From Chromobacterium sp. ATCC 53434 (GTDB lineage: Bacteria > Pseudomonadota > Gammaproteobacteria > Burkholderiales > Chromobacteriaceae): DNA of 64,000 bases. The notes beneath the pieces were generated by a model that saw nothing but the letters and a program-made list of their open reading frames with translations, was not told the origin of the DNA and ran no database searches. The position numbers and the translations under genes were made by a program. Location of the stretch: positions 434,001 through 498,000 of the forward strand of contig NZ_CP025429.1 in the NCBI RefSeq assembly GCF_002848345.1, read 5' to 3'. This document shows, one piece after another, positions 43,401 through 53,000 of this stretch (its first letter is position 1; every line of letters begins with the position of its first letter).

Positions 43401-44212
43401 CATTTCTTGGCCGGTTTGGCCGATTTGGCGATGAAGACGCGCAGGGCCTGTTCGAACATCGGCGCCGACACGCTCATATTGTCTTCCAGCTTGCGGCGCG
43501 AGGCCGGCGGCGCAGAGCTCTGCACCGCGACGATGGTGGCCTGGCCCTTGGCGTCGATGGCGAAGATCGGCGAGCCGCTATTGCCTTCCAGCGTGTCGCA
43601 GCGGTGGGTCAGCCGGCCGTCTTCGCGCAAGGCGGTGGCCTTGCAACCGTGGTGGGCGCGCAGATGGCGCTGGTCGTCGACCGGGTAGCCGCCCTGGGTG
43701 ACGGTCCATTGGCTGCCGGCCAACAGCGTCTTCAGCGCCTTGGCGTCGCCGGAAAACACCGGCACCGTGCCCTGGCTGTTGCCCAGCGGCGTGGCCAGCC
43801 GCACGAAGGCGAAGTCGCGCGGCGCGATGCGCGGCGGGATGTACAGGCCGTCGCGCTTGCGGATCAGCCCTTTCAGAAAGGCCTTGTCCACCTGCACTTC
43901 CTTGATCCGGCTCCGCGCGGTGTATTCGTCGCCCCACAGGCCGACGGTGAAGCTGACTGCGGGGTCGAAGCGGCCCTTCTCGTCGACGAAGCAGTGGCCG
44001 GCGGTCAGCACCACGTCGGGCGCCACCAGCGTGCCGGTGCAGATGGTGCGGGAGCGGGTTTCCAGCTGGCCCACGGTCTGCCAGGGCATGCGGTCGGGTT
44101 TCTCCAGCACGCGGTCGTCGCGGCCGAAGAACAGGATCTTGTGCTCCTTGCTGAGCGGAGCGGCGTGTAGAAGAGGGGACAGCAGGGCGAGGCAGAGGGC
44201 GAGGCGCTTCAT
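43400..44212 (-). CDS. Secreted trypsin-like (V8/S1B-type) serine protease
   Basis: 270-residue exported protein: signal peptide about residues 1-17 (MKRLALCLALLSPLLHA). The catalytic triad is visible: His in VVLTAGHCFVDE (near 66-77), Asp in APRDFAFVRLATPL (near 131-144) and Ser in DTLEGNSGSPIF (near 207-218). Cysteines flank the histidine motif (TICTGTL, GHC) as in chymotrypsin-fold enzymes. Specificity is not apparent. It is monocistronic; a GC-rich hairpin lies between it and the upstream repeat-protein gene. Confidence 0.9.
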   Translation of the reverse strand: MKRLALCLALLSPLLHAAPLSKEHKILFFGRDDRVLEKPDRMPWQTVGQLETRSRTICTGTLVAPDVVLTAGHCFVDEKGRFDPAVSFTVGLWGDEYTARSRIKEVQVDKAFLKGLIRKRDGLYIPPRIAPRDFAFVRLATPLGNSQGTVPVFSGDAKALKTLLAGSQWTVTQGGYPVDDQRHLRAHHGCKATALREDGRLTHRCDTLEGNSGSPIFAIDAKGQATIVAVQSSAPPASRRKLEDNMSVSAPMFEQALRVFIAKSAKPAKK

Positions 44213-44234
44213 CGGGCGGAGTCCTGAAATGACA

Positions 44235-44255
44235 ACGGGGCGCAGAGCGCCCCGT
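44235..44255 (-). other. Hairpin between the repeat-protein gene and the protease gene
   Basis: ACGGGGCGC-AGA-GCGCCCCGT is a perfect 9-bp stem with a 3-nt loop; only a weak T-run follows on the minus strand, so it may be a partial terminator. Confidence 0.6.
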
Positions 44256-44299
44256 GAAAGCGATGCCGCGAGCTTTAGGCCGCGGCGCCGATGCCGGAA

Positions 44300-45223
44300 T
44301 TACTTGGCAGCGGAAGCGGCTTTCTTGCCAGCGTGCTTGGCGGCCTTCTTAGCCGGAGCGGACGCGTCCTTCTTGGCAGCTTGAGCCTTTTGAGCGGCGG
44401 AAGCTTCCTTCTTGGCAGCGTGGTGCTTCTTGGCGTGGTGCTTGTGAGCCTTCTTGGCTACCGGAGCGGAAGCGTCGGCCTTGGCAGCTTGAGCCTTTTG
44501 AGCGGCGGAAGCTTCCTTCTTGGCAGCGTGGTGCTTCTTAGCGTGGTGCTTGTGAGCCTTCTTGGCTACCGGAGCGGAAGCGTCGGCCTTAGCAGCTTGA
44601 GCCTTTTGAGCGGCGGAAGCTTCTTTCTTGGCGGCGTGGTGCTTCTTGGCGTGGTGCTTGTGAGCCTTCTTGGCTACCGGAGCGGAAGCGTCGGCCTTGG
44701 CGGCTTGGGCTTTCTGAGCGGAAGCTTCTTTCTTGGCGGCGTGCTTCTTGGCCTTCTTGGCCTTCGGAGCGGACGCGTCAGCCTTGGCGGCTTGAGCCTT
44801 CTGAGCGGAGGCTTCCTTCTTGGCTACGTGCTTCTTGGCCTTCTTGGCCTTCGGAGCGGAAGCGTCGGCCTTGGCGGCTTGAGCTTTTTGAGCAGCGGAA
44901 GCTTCCTTCTTGGCGGCGTGCTTCTTGGCTACGTGCTTGTGAGCCTTCTTGGCCTTCGGAGCGGAAGCGTCGGCCTTAGCGGCTTGGGCTTTCTGAGCGG
45001 AGGCTTCTTTCTTGCCAGCGTGCTTGTGAGCCTTTTTGGCTTTCGGAGCGGAGGCGTCGGACTTGGCGGCTTGCGCTTTTTGAGCGGAAGCTACTTTTTT
45101 CTTTTCAGCTTTCTTGGCCTTGTGGATGGCCGGAGCGGAAGCAGCAGCTTTTTCAGCGGCGAAGCCGTTGGCGGACACCAGGCTGAAAGCAGCGGTCAGG
45201 GCGAGCAGAGCCAGCTTTTTCAT
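44300..45223 (-). CDS. Secreted Ala/Lys/His-rich repeat protein (307 aa)
   Basis: Signal peptide residues 1-22 (MKKLALLALTAAFSLVSANGFA), then almost entirely repeats built from Ala, Lys, Ser, Asp, Pro and His. The unit is roughly DASAPxAKKAHKHHAKK followed by HHAAKKEASAAQKAQAAKA, 29 to 36 residues long, in about eight copies. Basic and probably unstructured, it resembles eukaryotic H1-type or AlgP-like tails but carries an export signal. The His-rich blocks could bind metal; binding to DNA, LPS or polyanions is also possible. Function unknown. A long open frame on the opposite strand is a by-product of the repeats. Confidence 0.8.
   Translation of the reverse strand: MKKLALLALTAAFSLVSANGFAAEKAAASAPAIHKAKKAEKKKVASAQKAQAAKSDASAPKAKKAHKHAGKKEASAQKAQAAKADASAPKAKKAHKHVAKKHAAKKEASAAQKAQAAKADASAPKAKKAKKHVAKKEASAQKAQAAKADASAPKAKKAKKHAAKKEASAQKAQAAKADASAPVAKKAHKHHAKKHHAAKKEASAAQKAQAAKADASAPVAKKAHKHHAKKHHAAKKEASAAQKAQAAKADASAPVAKKAHKHHAKKHHAAKKEASAAQKAQAAKKDASAPAKKAAKHAGKKAASAAK
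44355..45050. repeat. Tandem repeats within the Ala/Lys/His-rich gene
   Basis: The marker GGAGCG recurs at 44355, 44463, 44571 and 44679 (three 108-bp steps), then at 44766 and 44853 (87-bp steps), 44958 (105 bp) and 45045 (87 bp). The three 108-bp copies are nearly identical, indicating recent expansion; all steps are multiples of three. Confidence 0.9.
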
Positions 45224-45355
45224 TTACGAAACTCCTAAGTTTCTTTCGATTGGGGTGAAACGGACCCGTAAAAGTCCTAATTCAGGGCGAGATGCTATCC
45301 GTGGCAAGGGGGAGCGTCTAGGGGAGGCGTGTATCTCAATGTTACAAAATGTACA

Positions 45356-46630
45356 TCAGGCTGTCGGCCAACGCAGCAGGAAGCGGGCGCCGCCCATGGG
45401 CGAACTCTCCACCTTGATGCTGCCGCGGTGGGCGCGGGCGATGCCGGCGACGATGGCGAGACCCAGGCCGTGGCCGCCGGTCTTGCGGCCGCGGCTCTCG
45501 TCCAGCCGGACGAAGGGGTCGAACACCCGTTCGCGGTCCTCCTCGGCGATGCCGGGGCCGTCGTCGTCGACGATGATGCAGCAGTGCTGCTGGTCTATCA
45601 GGATGTGGGTGGCGACGACAGCGTTGGCGTGCCGGCGGGCATTGGACAGCAGATTGTCCAGCGCGCGGGTGATCAGGTGCTCGTCGGCGGTGATCTCCAG
45701 CGTCTCGCCTACCGGTTCGATCCAGTGGATTTCCTGCGCCAGCGCCGCCTGGCCGGCGATGCGTTCGCGCGCCCACGGCAGCGCGTTGAAGCTGCTCAGC
45801 TGCAGCGGCGCCTCGGGCCGGTCCAGCCGGGCGTGGAACAGCAGCTCCTCAACCAGCTTGTCGATGGCGGTCAGATCGCGCTCTATCGCCTGGCGCTCCT
45901 TGGACTCCTCGTCGCCTTCCAGCAAGGCCAGCCGGTAGCGCAGCCGCGCTAGCGGCGTGCGCAGCTCGTGGGCGACGGCATTGGTCAGCGTCTTCTTGCT
46001 GTTGATCAGCGCGCCGATATTGTCGGCCATGTGGTTGAAGGCGACGCCCAGGTGGTGGACGCCGGAGTGCGGCGGCAGTTCGACGCGGGCCGACAGGTCG
46101 CCGTTGGCCAGCTGGCCGGCGGTGCGCTCCAGCGCCACCAGGTCGCGCCAGTGCGGCCGCATCCACAGGAAGACCGGAATCGCCAGCGACAGGCCCAGCA
46201 GCCCCAGCAGCGCGTAGTCGAACCATTTGAGCCGGTGCAGGAAGAACAGGTAGCGCAGCGGGCCGGCCACCAATAGATAGTTGCTGTCCTGCAGCTTCTG
46301 CAGGAACAGGTATTTGTCCTCCAGCATCACGATCTCGCCGCGGTCGAGCGCCTCCCTCGATTCGTCGTCGAGAATGTAGTTGCTCATTTTCTCGACTTTG
46401 ACGCGGAAGGTGAAGCCGTAATCGGCGTTGGCCAGCGTCTCGCTCCAGCGGTCTTCCGGCACGCCGCGCAGATCGGCCTCGATCAACGACAGCGTGGTGC
46501 GCAGCAGGTCGGCCAGATAGCGTTCGCCGACGTCGTCGACGGCTTGCTTGTACACGACGCCGACCATGACCACCGCGACCAGGAAGCAGGCCATTAGCAG
46601 CAGGTAGAACTGGATGAACAGGCGGCGCAT
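45356..46630 (-). CDS. rstB: Sensor histidine kinase RstB
   Basis: 424-residue membrane sensor kinase closely resembling E. coli RstB. Shared features are the opening RRLFIQFYLLLMACFLVAVV, a periplasmic domain (about 30-135), a second membrane helix (LLGLLGLSLAIPVFLWMRPH), then HAMP with LGVAFNHMADNIGALINSKK. The phosphorylated histidine is in AVAHELRTPLARLRYRL, and the ATP-binding N and G boxes are LDNLLSNARRHA, DDDGPGIAEED and GGHGLGLAIV. It is transcribed after rstA with a 6-nt gap. In enterics RstAB responds to Mg/acid through PhoPQ; the signal here is unknown. Confidence 0.95.
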   Translation of the reverse strand: MRRLFIQFYLLLMACFLVAVVMVGVVYKQAVDDVGERYLADLLRTTLSLIEADLRGVPEDRWSETLANADYGFTFRVKVEKMSNYILDDESREALDRGEIVMLEDKYLFLQKLQDSNYLLVAGPLRYLFFLHRLKWFDYALLGLLGLSLAIPVFLWMRPHWRDLVALERTAGQLANGDLSARVELPPHSGVHHLGVAFNHMADNIGALINSKKTLTNAVAHELRTPLARLRYRLALLEGDEESKERQAIERDLTAIDKLVEELLFHARLDRPEAPLQLSSFNALPWARERIAGQAALAQEIHWIEPVGETLEITADEHLITRALDNLLSNARRHANAVVATHILIDQQHCCIIVDDDGPGIAEEDRERVFDPFVRLDESRGRKTGGHGLGLAIVAGIARAHRGSIKVESSPMGGARFLLRWPTA

Positions 46631-46636
46631 CCGCGC

Positions 46637-47353
46637 TTACTCCCAGCCGGACAGCGAGAACAGATAACCGCGGTTGCGCACGGTCTTGATGCGGAACGGC
46701 TCGCTGGGGTTGTCGCCCAGCTTCTTGCGCAGCCGCGAGATGGCCACGTCTATGCTGCGGTCCAGGCCGTCGTAGCTGACGCCGCGCATCTCCTTCAGCA
46801 GGATGTCGCGGTTCAGCGTTTCGCCGGCGTGGCTGGCCAACAGCCACAAGAGGTCGAAGTCCGACGTCGACAGCGGGATCTTCTCGCCGGCCAGGATCAC
46901 GTCGCGGCTGACCGGATCGATGGACAACTGGCCGAACACCGCCTTGCGCGAGCCTTTGGCCGGCTGGGCCTCGGTCGCCGGCTGCGCCGGGCGCAGATTG
47001 CGCAGTTGGGCGCGCAGCCGCGCCACCAGCACCGACGGCGGCGTGGTCTTCAGGATGTAGTCGTTGGCGCCCAGCTCCAGGCCGAGGATCTGGTTCATAT
47101 CGCTGTCCAGCGAGGTCAGCATGATGATGGGGCCGTCGAACTTGGGCCGCAGCTCGCGGCAGATCGACAGGCCGTCCTTGCCCGGCAGCATGATGTCCAG
47201 CAATACCATGTCCGGCTTTTCGCGGGCGATGGTGTCCAGCGCGGCGTCGCCGCGCGGCTCGACGGTGACGGCCATCTCGTGGCGGGACAGGAAATCGCCG
47301 ATCAGTTCGGCCAGGTCGGCGTCGTCCTCGACGAATACGATGCGGTGGGTCAT
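46637..47353 (-). CDS. rstA: Response regulator RstA (OmpR family)
   Basis: 238-residue transcription factor. Receiver domain: MTHRIVFVEDDADLAELIGD, phospho-acceptor Asp in MVLLDIMLPGKDGL (near 48-61), and the conserved lysine in YILKTTPP. The C-terminal winged helix spans about 138-235 (PLSTSDFDLLWLLASHAGE, RSIDVAISRLRKKLGD, IKTVRNRGYLF). The start at 47353 gives the usual family N terminus; ATG 47365 is an alternative, and neither has a strong ribosome site. It is upstream of rstB, and the RND operon lies immediately before it. Confidence 0.95.
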   Translation of the reverse strand: MTHRIVFVEDDADLAELIGDFLSRHEMAVTVEPRGDAALDTIAREKPDMVLLDIMLPGKDGLSICRELRPKFDGPIIMLTSLDSDMNQILGLELGANDYILKTTPPSVLVARLRAQLRNLRPAQPATEAQPAKGSRKAVFGQLSIDPVSRDVILAGEKIPLSTSDFDLLWLLASHAGETLNRDILLKEMRGVSYDGLDRSIDVAISRLRKKLGDNPSEPFRIKTVRNRGYLFSLSGWE

Positions 47354-47444
47354 GCGGGGGTCCATAGCATTGATGAGCGGATTGCCGGCAAGTATCGCGC
47401 GCCGGGCCCGGCCGCTCAAGTGCGGCGGGGCCCTGTCTGTCGCT

Positions 47445-48857
47445 TCAGTGCCCGTCCTGCCAGCCGCCGCCCAGCGCTTTGAGCAGGCCGACGCTGGCCG
47501 TCTGCTGGCCGCCGCGCAGCTGGACCAGCGCCCGCTGCGCCGCCAACTGGCTCTGTCGGGCGGCCGCCAGCGTCAGCGCGCTGTCCAGGCCTTCGCGGTA
47601 GCGCAGCTGGCTGATCGCGTAGGCCCGGTCCTGATGGCGCACCGCCTCGTCCTGCAGGCGGCGAGCCTGCTCCAGCCCGTGCAGCGCGCCCAGCGCGTCC
47701 TGGGCTTCCTGCACGGCCTGAAGCACGCTCTGGCGGTAGCTGGCCAGCGCGGCGCGGTAGCCGGCCTCGGCGTAGGCGACGCCGGCGGCGGTCTTGCCGT
47801 TGTCGAACAGCGTCTGGGTCGCCTGCAGGCCGATGCCCCAGATCAGCGCCGGCGTGGAGAACAGATTGGCCAGGCCGGTCGATTCGCTGCCCAGATAGGT
47901 GGGAGCCAGCGTCAGTTGCGGGAAATAAGCGGCCTTGGCGACGCCGATCTGGGCGTTGGCGGCGGCCATCGCCCGTTCGGCCGACGCGATGTCGGGGCGG
48001 CGTTGCAGCAGCGCGCTGGGGGCGCCGGCCGGCACCGCCGGCAGCGCGTCGGGCAACTTGCCCGGCGCCAGTCGGAACGCGGCGGCCGGCGCGCCGCTGA
48101 GCGTGGCCAGCAGGTCTTCGCCGGCGCGGCGCTGATTGAGCAGCAGCTCGCGCTGGGCGCGGCTGGCGGCGACGGCCGCGGCCTGCTGCGCCTCGTCGCC
48201 GGCCGAGGCGAGGCCCGCCTGGTGGCGGATGCGGGTCAGCTCCAGCACGCGCTGCTGCGCGGCCAGCATGTCGTCCAGCAGTCGGATCTCCTCGTCCTGT
48301 TGGCGCAGCTGCAGATAGGCGCCGGCCAGCTGGGCGGTCAGCAGCAGCTCGACATTGGCGCGGTCGGCGGCGGCCTGCTCGGCGCCGGCGCGCGCGCTTT
48401 CGATGTCGCGCCGCACCCGGCCCAGCCAGTCTATCTCGTAGCTGACGCTGAGCATCGGCTTCAGATCGCTTTGCACGGTGCTGCTGCCGGCGGTGCCGTA
48501 GGCGGACTGCGGCCGGTCGGCCGACAGGCGGCTGCGCGCGGCGGCGGCGCCGACGGAGACCGCCGGCAGCGCGGCGGCGCCGTGGACGCGGCTTTGCGCC
48601 TGGGCCTGGTCCAGCCTGGCCAGCGCCAGTTGCAGCGTCGGGCTGCGGGCCAGCGCGTCGGCCTCCAGCCGGTTCAGGTCGGCGTCGCCGAATTGCCGCC
48701 ACCATTCGCGCTTGGGCTGGGCGTCGGCGGGCGCGGCCGGCAGCCAGCCGGCGTCGCTCTTCCATTGCGCCGGCAGCTCGCTGGCCGGACGCTGGTAATC
48801 GGGGCCGACGGCGCAGCCGCTCAGCGCGGCGGCGATCAGCAGGGGAAGCGCGCGCAT
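47445..48857 (-). CDS. Outer-membrane efflux lipoprotein (NodT/OprM family)
   Basis: 470-residue TolC-type channel that completes the tripartite pump. A lipoprotein signal with lipobox LSGC puts the acylated cysteine at residue 15; the opening of the mature protein, AVGPDYQRPASELPAQW, is the typical OprM start. Two coiled-coil outer-membrane factor repeats follow (near 60-260 and 270-450), with RPDIASAERAMAAANAQIGVAKAAYFPQL (split) as signature. Third gene of the RND operon, 4 nt after the adaptor gene; about 90 nt separate it from rstA. Confidence 0.95.
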   Translation of the reverse strand: MRALPLLIAAALSGCAVGPDYQRPASELPAQWKSDAGWLPAAPADAQPKREWWRQFGDADLNRLEADALARSPTLQLALARLDQAQAQSRVHGAAALPAVSVGAAAARSRLSADRPQSAYGTAGSSTVQSDLKPMLSVSYEIDWLGRVRRDIESARAGAEQAAADRANVELLLTAQLAGAYLQLRQQDEEIRLLDDMLAAQQRVLELTRIRHQAGLASAGDEAQQAAAVAASRAQRELLLNQRRAGEDLLATLSGAPAAAFRLAPGKLPDALPAVPAGAPSALLQRRPDIASAERAMAAANAQIGVAKAAYFPQLTLAPTYLGSESTGLANLFSTPALIWGIGLQATQTLFDNGKTAAGVAYAEAGYRAALASYRQSVLQAVQEAQDALGALHGLEQARRLQDEAVRHQDRAYAISQLRYREGLDSALTLAAARQSQLAAQRALVQLRGGQQTASVGLLKALGGGWQDGH

Positions 48858-48861
48858 GGCC

Positions 48862-50022
48862 TCATTCCCCCTTGGCCGGGGCGACGACGCTGACCGGCTG
48901 GCCTTCGTTGATCGAGTCCGGCGGATTGATGATCACCCGGTCGTCCGGCTTCAGGCCGGCGCGGATTTCCACTTCGTGGCCGAAGTCGGTGCCGACGGAG
49001 ACCGGCTGCAGATGGACCTTGCCGTCGGCGCCGGCCAGCGCGACGCGGCTGCCCTTGGCGCCGAACTGCAGCGTATTGGTCGGCAGCGTCAGGCGCTGGC
49101 CGCCGGACAGCTTGAACGAGACGTCGACGTACTGGCCCGGCATCAGGCCGTGGTCGGCGTTGGCCACCGCCACTTCCACCTGCAGCGTGCGGGTCGCGGC
49201 GTCGAGCGCGCCGGCGGTGCGCACCACCTTGCCGGCGGCCGGACGGTCCGGCGCTTCCTGGCGCGCGATGCGCACCGTCTCGCCGACGCGGACGTCGGCG
49301 GCGCGCGCTTGCGGCACGTAGGCGTACAGGTGCAGCTTGTCGATCTGGGCGGTGGCGAACAGCGCCTGGGCGCTGCCGCCGTTGCCGGCGTTGACCAGGC
49401 TGCCGGTGTCGATGTTGCGGCGGGTGACGATGCCGTCGAACGGCGCTACGACGCGGGCGAAGTCCTGCTGGTCGCGCAGCCGCTTCAGCTCGGCCTCGGT
49501 CTGCAGGTAGGCGGCCTGCTTTTCGTCGAACTCCTGTTGCGACACCGCGTCCTGCGCGCGCAGCGTCTTCCAGCGCAGGTAGGCGGTCTTGGCCAGCGCG
49601 AAATTGGCCTGGGCCTCCTGCACTTGCTTGTCGATGTCGGGGATGTCCAGCTCTGCCAGCAGCTCGCCCTTCTTCACCGGCTGGCCGATATCCTTGTACC
49701 AGCGCTTGATGTAGCCGTTGGTGCGGGCGTAGATCTGCGCCTCGGCCATGCCCTGCAGCGTGGCCGGCAGCGTCAGCGAGGCTTCGCCGTGTCCCTGGCG
49801 CGGCGTCACCACGCTGACGACGAGCACCGCGCTGCGGGCGGCCTCGCGGCTCAGCGCCTCGGCTTCGGCGTGGCGCACCAGCAGCGTGCGGCCGAGACCG
49901 GCCAGCAGCAGCGCGACGGCGACGATGGCGGCGATGCGCGCCTTGCGCACCACCGCGCCGCGGCGGGTGTGGTGCAGATGGAGTTCGGGCAGGCCCTGGC
50001 GGGCGTGTCGTGGGTCAGTCAT
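48862..50022 (-). CDS. RND efflux periplasmic adaptor (membrane fusion protein)
   Basis: 386-residue adaptor anchored by one N-terminal helix (ARIAAIVAVALLLAGLGRTLL). Barrel-sandwich, hairpin and beta-barrel domains follow: IYARTNGYIKRWYKDIGQPV, KKGELLAELDIPDIDKQVQE, VVAPFDGIVTRRNIDTGSLV and LPTNTLQFGAKGSRVAL. It bridges the inner-membrane pump and the lipoprotein channel. The ATG at 50022 overlaps the end of the pump gene by 8 bp, so the two are coupled. Confidence 0.95.
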   Translation of the reverse strand: MTDPRHARQGLPELHLHHTRRGAVVRKARIAAIVAVALLLAGLGRTLLVRHAEAEALSREAARSAVLVVSVVTPRQGHGEASLTLPATLQGMAEAQIYARTNGYIKRWYKDIGQPVKKGELLAELDIPDIDKQVQEAQANFALAKTAYLRWKTLRAQDAVSQQEFDEKQAAYLQTEAELKRLRDQQDFARVVAPFDGIVTRRNIDTGSLVNAGNGGSAQALFATAQIDKLHLYAYVPQARAADVRVGETVRIARQEAPDRPAAGKVVRTAGALDAATRTLQVEVAVANADHGLMPGQYVDVSFKLSGGQRLTLPTNTLQFGAKGSRVALAGADGKVHLQPVSVGTDFGHEVEIRAGLKPDDRVIINPPDSINEGQPVSVVAPAKGE

Positions 50023-53000
50023 TGCTGGAGTCCTGTGCGGGAGCCGCGGGCGCATCGGCCGCGTCTGTCGCGTGTTGTTTGCGTTGTGCCAGGTAGCGGT
50101 GGAAGCTGGCGAACACCACCGGTACGAACAGCAGGGTGGAGACGGTGGCGAACAAGAGGCCGCCGATCACGGCGCGGCCGAGCGGAGCGTTCTGCTCCGA
50201 GCCCTCGCCTATGCCTATCGCCATCGGGATCATGCCGATGATCATCGCCAGCGCCGTCATCAAGACCGGCCGCAGCCGGGTGGCGCCGGCTTCCAGCGCT
50301 GCCGACAGCGGCGGCAGGCCATCCTGCAGCCTGTGCCGCGCGAACGACACCACCAGGATGCTGTTGGCGGTAGCCACGCCCATGGTCATGATGGCGCCGG
50401 TCAGCGCTGGCACCGACAGGTCGGTGGCGGTGACGATCAGCATCCAGGCGATGCCGGCCAGCGCCGCCGGCAGCGCGCTGATGATGATGAACGGGTCCAG
50501 CCAGGACTGGAAATTCACCACGATCAGCAGATAGACCAGCACGATGGCGCCGAGAATGCCGACGCCGAGGCCGATGTAGGACGAGCGCATCGTCTCCACC
50601 TGGCCGCGCAGGGCGACATGGCTGCCCTTGGGCAGATGGGCCTCTTCCTCGTTGATCACTTTCTGGATGGCGGAGGCCACCGAGCCCAGATCGCGGCCGC
50701 GCGCGCTGGCGTAGACGTCTATCGACGGCAGGATGTTGTAGCGGGTGACGATGGCGGCTTCGCGGCCGGGCGCGGTGCTGACCAGATTGCCCAGCGTCTG
50801 CTCGCCGGCGCCGCGGCTGCCAGGCGCGTTGACCGGCAGCTGCAGCAACTGGTCTAGCGAGCCGATCTGGTACTGCGGCGTTTGCGCCTGCAGGTTGTAG
50901 ACGATGCTGTTGGCGGGGTTCAGCCAGAAGGCCGGCTGGGTCTGCTGGCTGCCGGACAGAGGCAACAGCAGGTTCTGCGCGACGTCCAGCGGCGCGATGC
51001 CCATGCCCTGCAAGCGGGCGCGGTCCATGTTCAGCTTGATCGCCGGCGCGTCCAGACGCTGGTGGATGTGGACGTCGGCGGCGCCGGGAATCGCCTTGAT
51101 CCGGGCCTGAAGGCGGCCGGCGAAGGCGGCGTTGCCGGCGGAGTTCTTGCCGAAGATCTGCACGTCGATGGCGGCCGGCGAACCGAAGTTCAGAATCTGG
51201 GTGATGATGTCGGCCGGCTGGAAGAAGAATTCCACGCCGGGGAAGCGGCGCTCCAGTCTGGACGGCAGCGCGGCGATGTAATCGGCGCTCGGCTTGTGGC
51301 CGGGCTTCAGCGAGATCAGCACATCGGTGTCCAGCGTGCCTATGGTGCCGGAGTTGCTGTACGACAGGTTGATGCCGCTGTACGGCAGGCCGATGTTGTC
51401 GATGATGGAGTCCAGGTCCTGCGGCGGGATCACCTTGCGGATCTCGGCGTCCACCTGGTCGGCCAGGATGGCGGTGTTCTCGATGCGGATGCCGGTGGGG
51501 GCGCGCACGTGCAGCTTGATCTGGCCGGTGTCGACTTCGGGAAAGAGGTCGCGGCCCAGCAGCAGGTACAGGCCGCAGGAGGCCAGGCAGAAGCCGAGGA
51601 AGGCGGCGATGAAGCCCCTGCGGTGCGTCAGCAGGTGGCTGAGCAGGTGCACATACCATTCGCGCAGGCGCTCGAAGCGGGTATTGAAGCCTTCGTGCAC
51701 GCGGTATATCCAGGCTTCGATGCGGCCGGCCCGATGGCGGTGTCCCATCAGCAGCAGCGCCAGCGTCGGCACCAGCGTCCGCGACAGCACGTAGGAGGCC
51801 AGCATCGCGAACACCACCGCCTCGGCCATCGGTACGAACAGATAGCGCGCCACGCCCTCTAGGAAGAACATCGGCACGAAGACGATGCAGATGCACAGCG
51901 TGGAGACGAAGGCGGGAACGGCGATTTCGCCGGCGCCGTCCAGGATGGCGGTGTACAGCGGCGAGCCCATGTGCAGGTGGCGCTCGATGTTCTCGATGGT
52001 CACCGTCGCGTCGTCCACCAGGATGCCCACTGCCAGCGCCAGGCCGCCCAGCGTCATCACATTGATGGTCTCGCCGACCATGTGCAGCGCGACGATGGAC
52101 GAGAAGATGGACAGCGGAATCGAGACGGCGATGATGGAGGTGGTGCGCCAGTTGCCGAGGAAGAGCAGCAGCATCACCGCGGTCAGCACCGCGGCCACCA
52201 GCGCCTCGTGGATCACGCCCTCCACCGCCGTCTTGACGAAGATGGACTGGTCGGCCAGCAGGCTGACGTGCAGGTCCTTCGGCAGTTGCGGCAGCAGGCC
52301 GGGCAGTTTTTCCTTCAGGTGGCCCACCACGTCCAGCGTCGACGCGCCGCCGTTCTTGTAGATGGACATCATCAGGCCGCGCTGGCCGTTCTGCTTGACG
52401 ATATTGGTCTGCGGCGAGAAGCCGTCGCGCACGTGGGCCACCTCGCGCAGGAAGACGGTAGCGCCGTTGGCGGTCCGCACCGGGATGTTGTTCAGCCCGG
52501 CGATGGAGTCCGGCGAGCCGTTCAGCTCGACGTTGTATTCGCTGTCGCCGATCTTGGCGGTGCCGGACGGCAGCGCCAGGTTCTGGCTGTTGACCGCGTT
52601 GATCACGTCGGTCGGCGTCAGCCCCTTGGCGGCGATCGCGCGGGTGTCCAGGTCCACCGACAGCAGCCTGACCTTGCCGCCGTAGGGGTAGGGGATGGCG
52701 ATGCCGGGTATCGTCACCAACTGCGGCCTCAGCGTGTTGATGGCGACGTCGAACACGTCCTGCTCCGACATGGACTTGCTGGCCATGCCTATCTGTATCA
52801 CCGGCACGCTGGACGCGGTGTACTTGATCACCAGGGGCGGCGTGGCCCCGGGCGGCATCTGCTTGACCACCGCCTGCGACACCGACACCACCTGGGCGAT
52901 GGCGGTCTGGATGTTGACGTCGGGCTGGAAGAAGATCTTGATGATGGAAATACCGGCCAGCGACTGCGACTCGATGTGTTCGATGTCGTTGACGGTGGTG

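Noticed and set aside
44300-45223. CRISPR-like periodicity in the repeat gene
   Set aside because: The units are in-frame coding repeats of 87-108 bp without unique spacers of constant length.
44291-45238. A 315-codon plus-strand frame rich in Gly, Leu and Ser opposite the Ala/Lys repeat gene
   Set aside because: It is the mirror of low-complexity repeats; the minus-strand frame has a start, signal peptide and regular repeat units.
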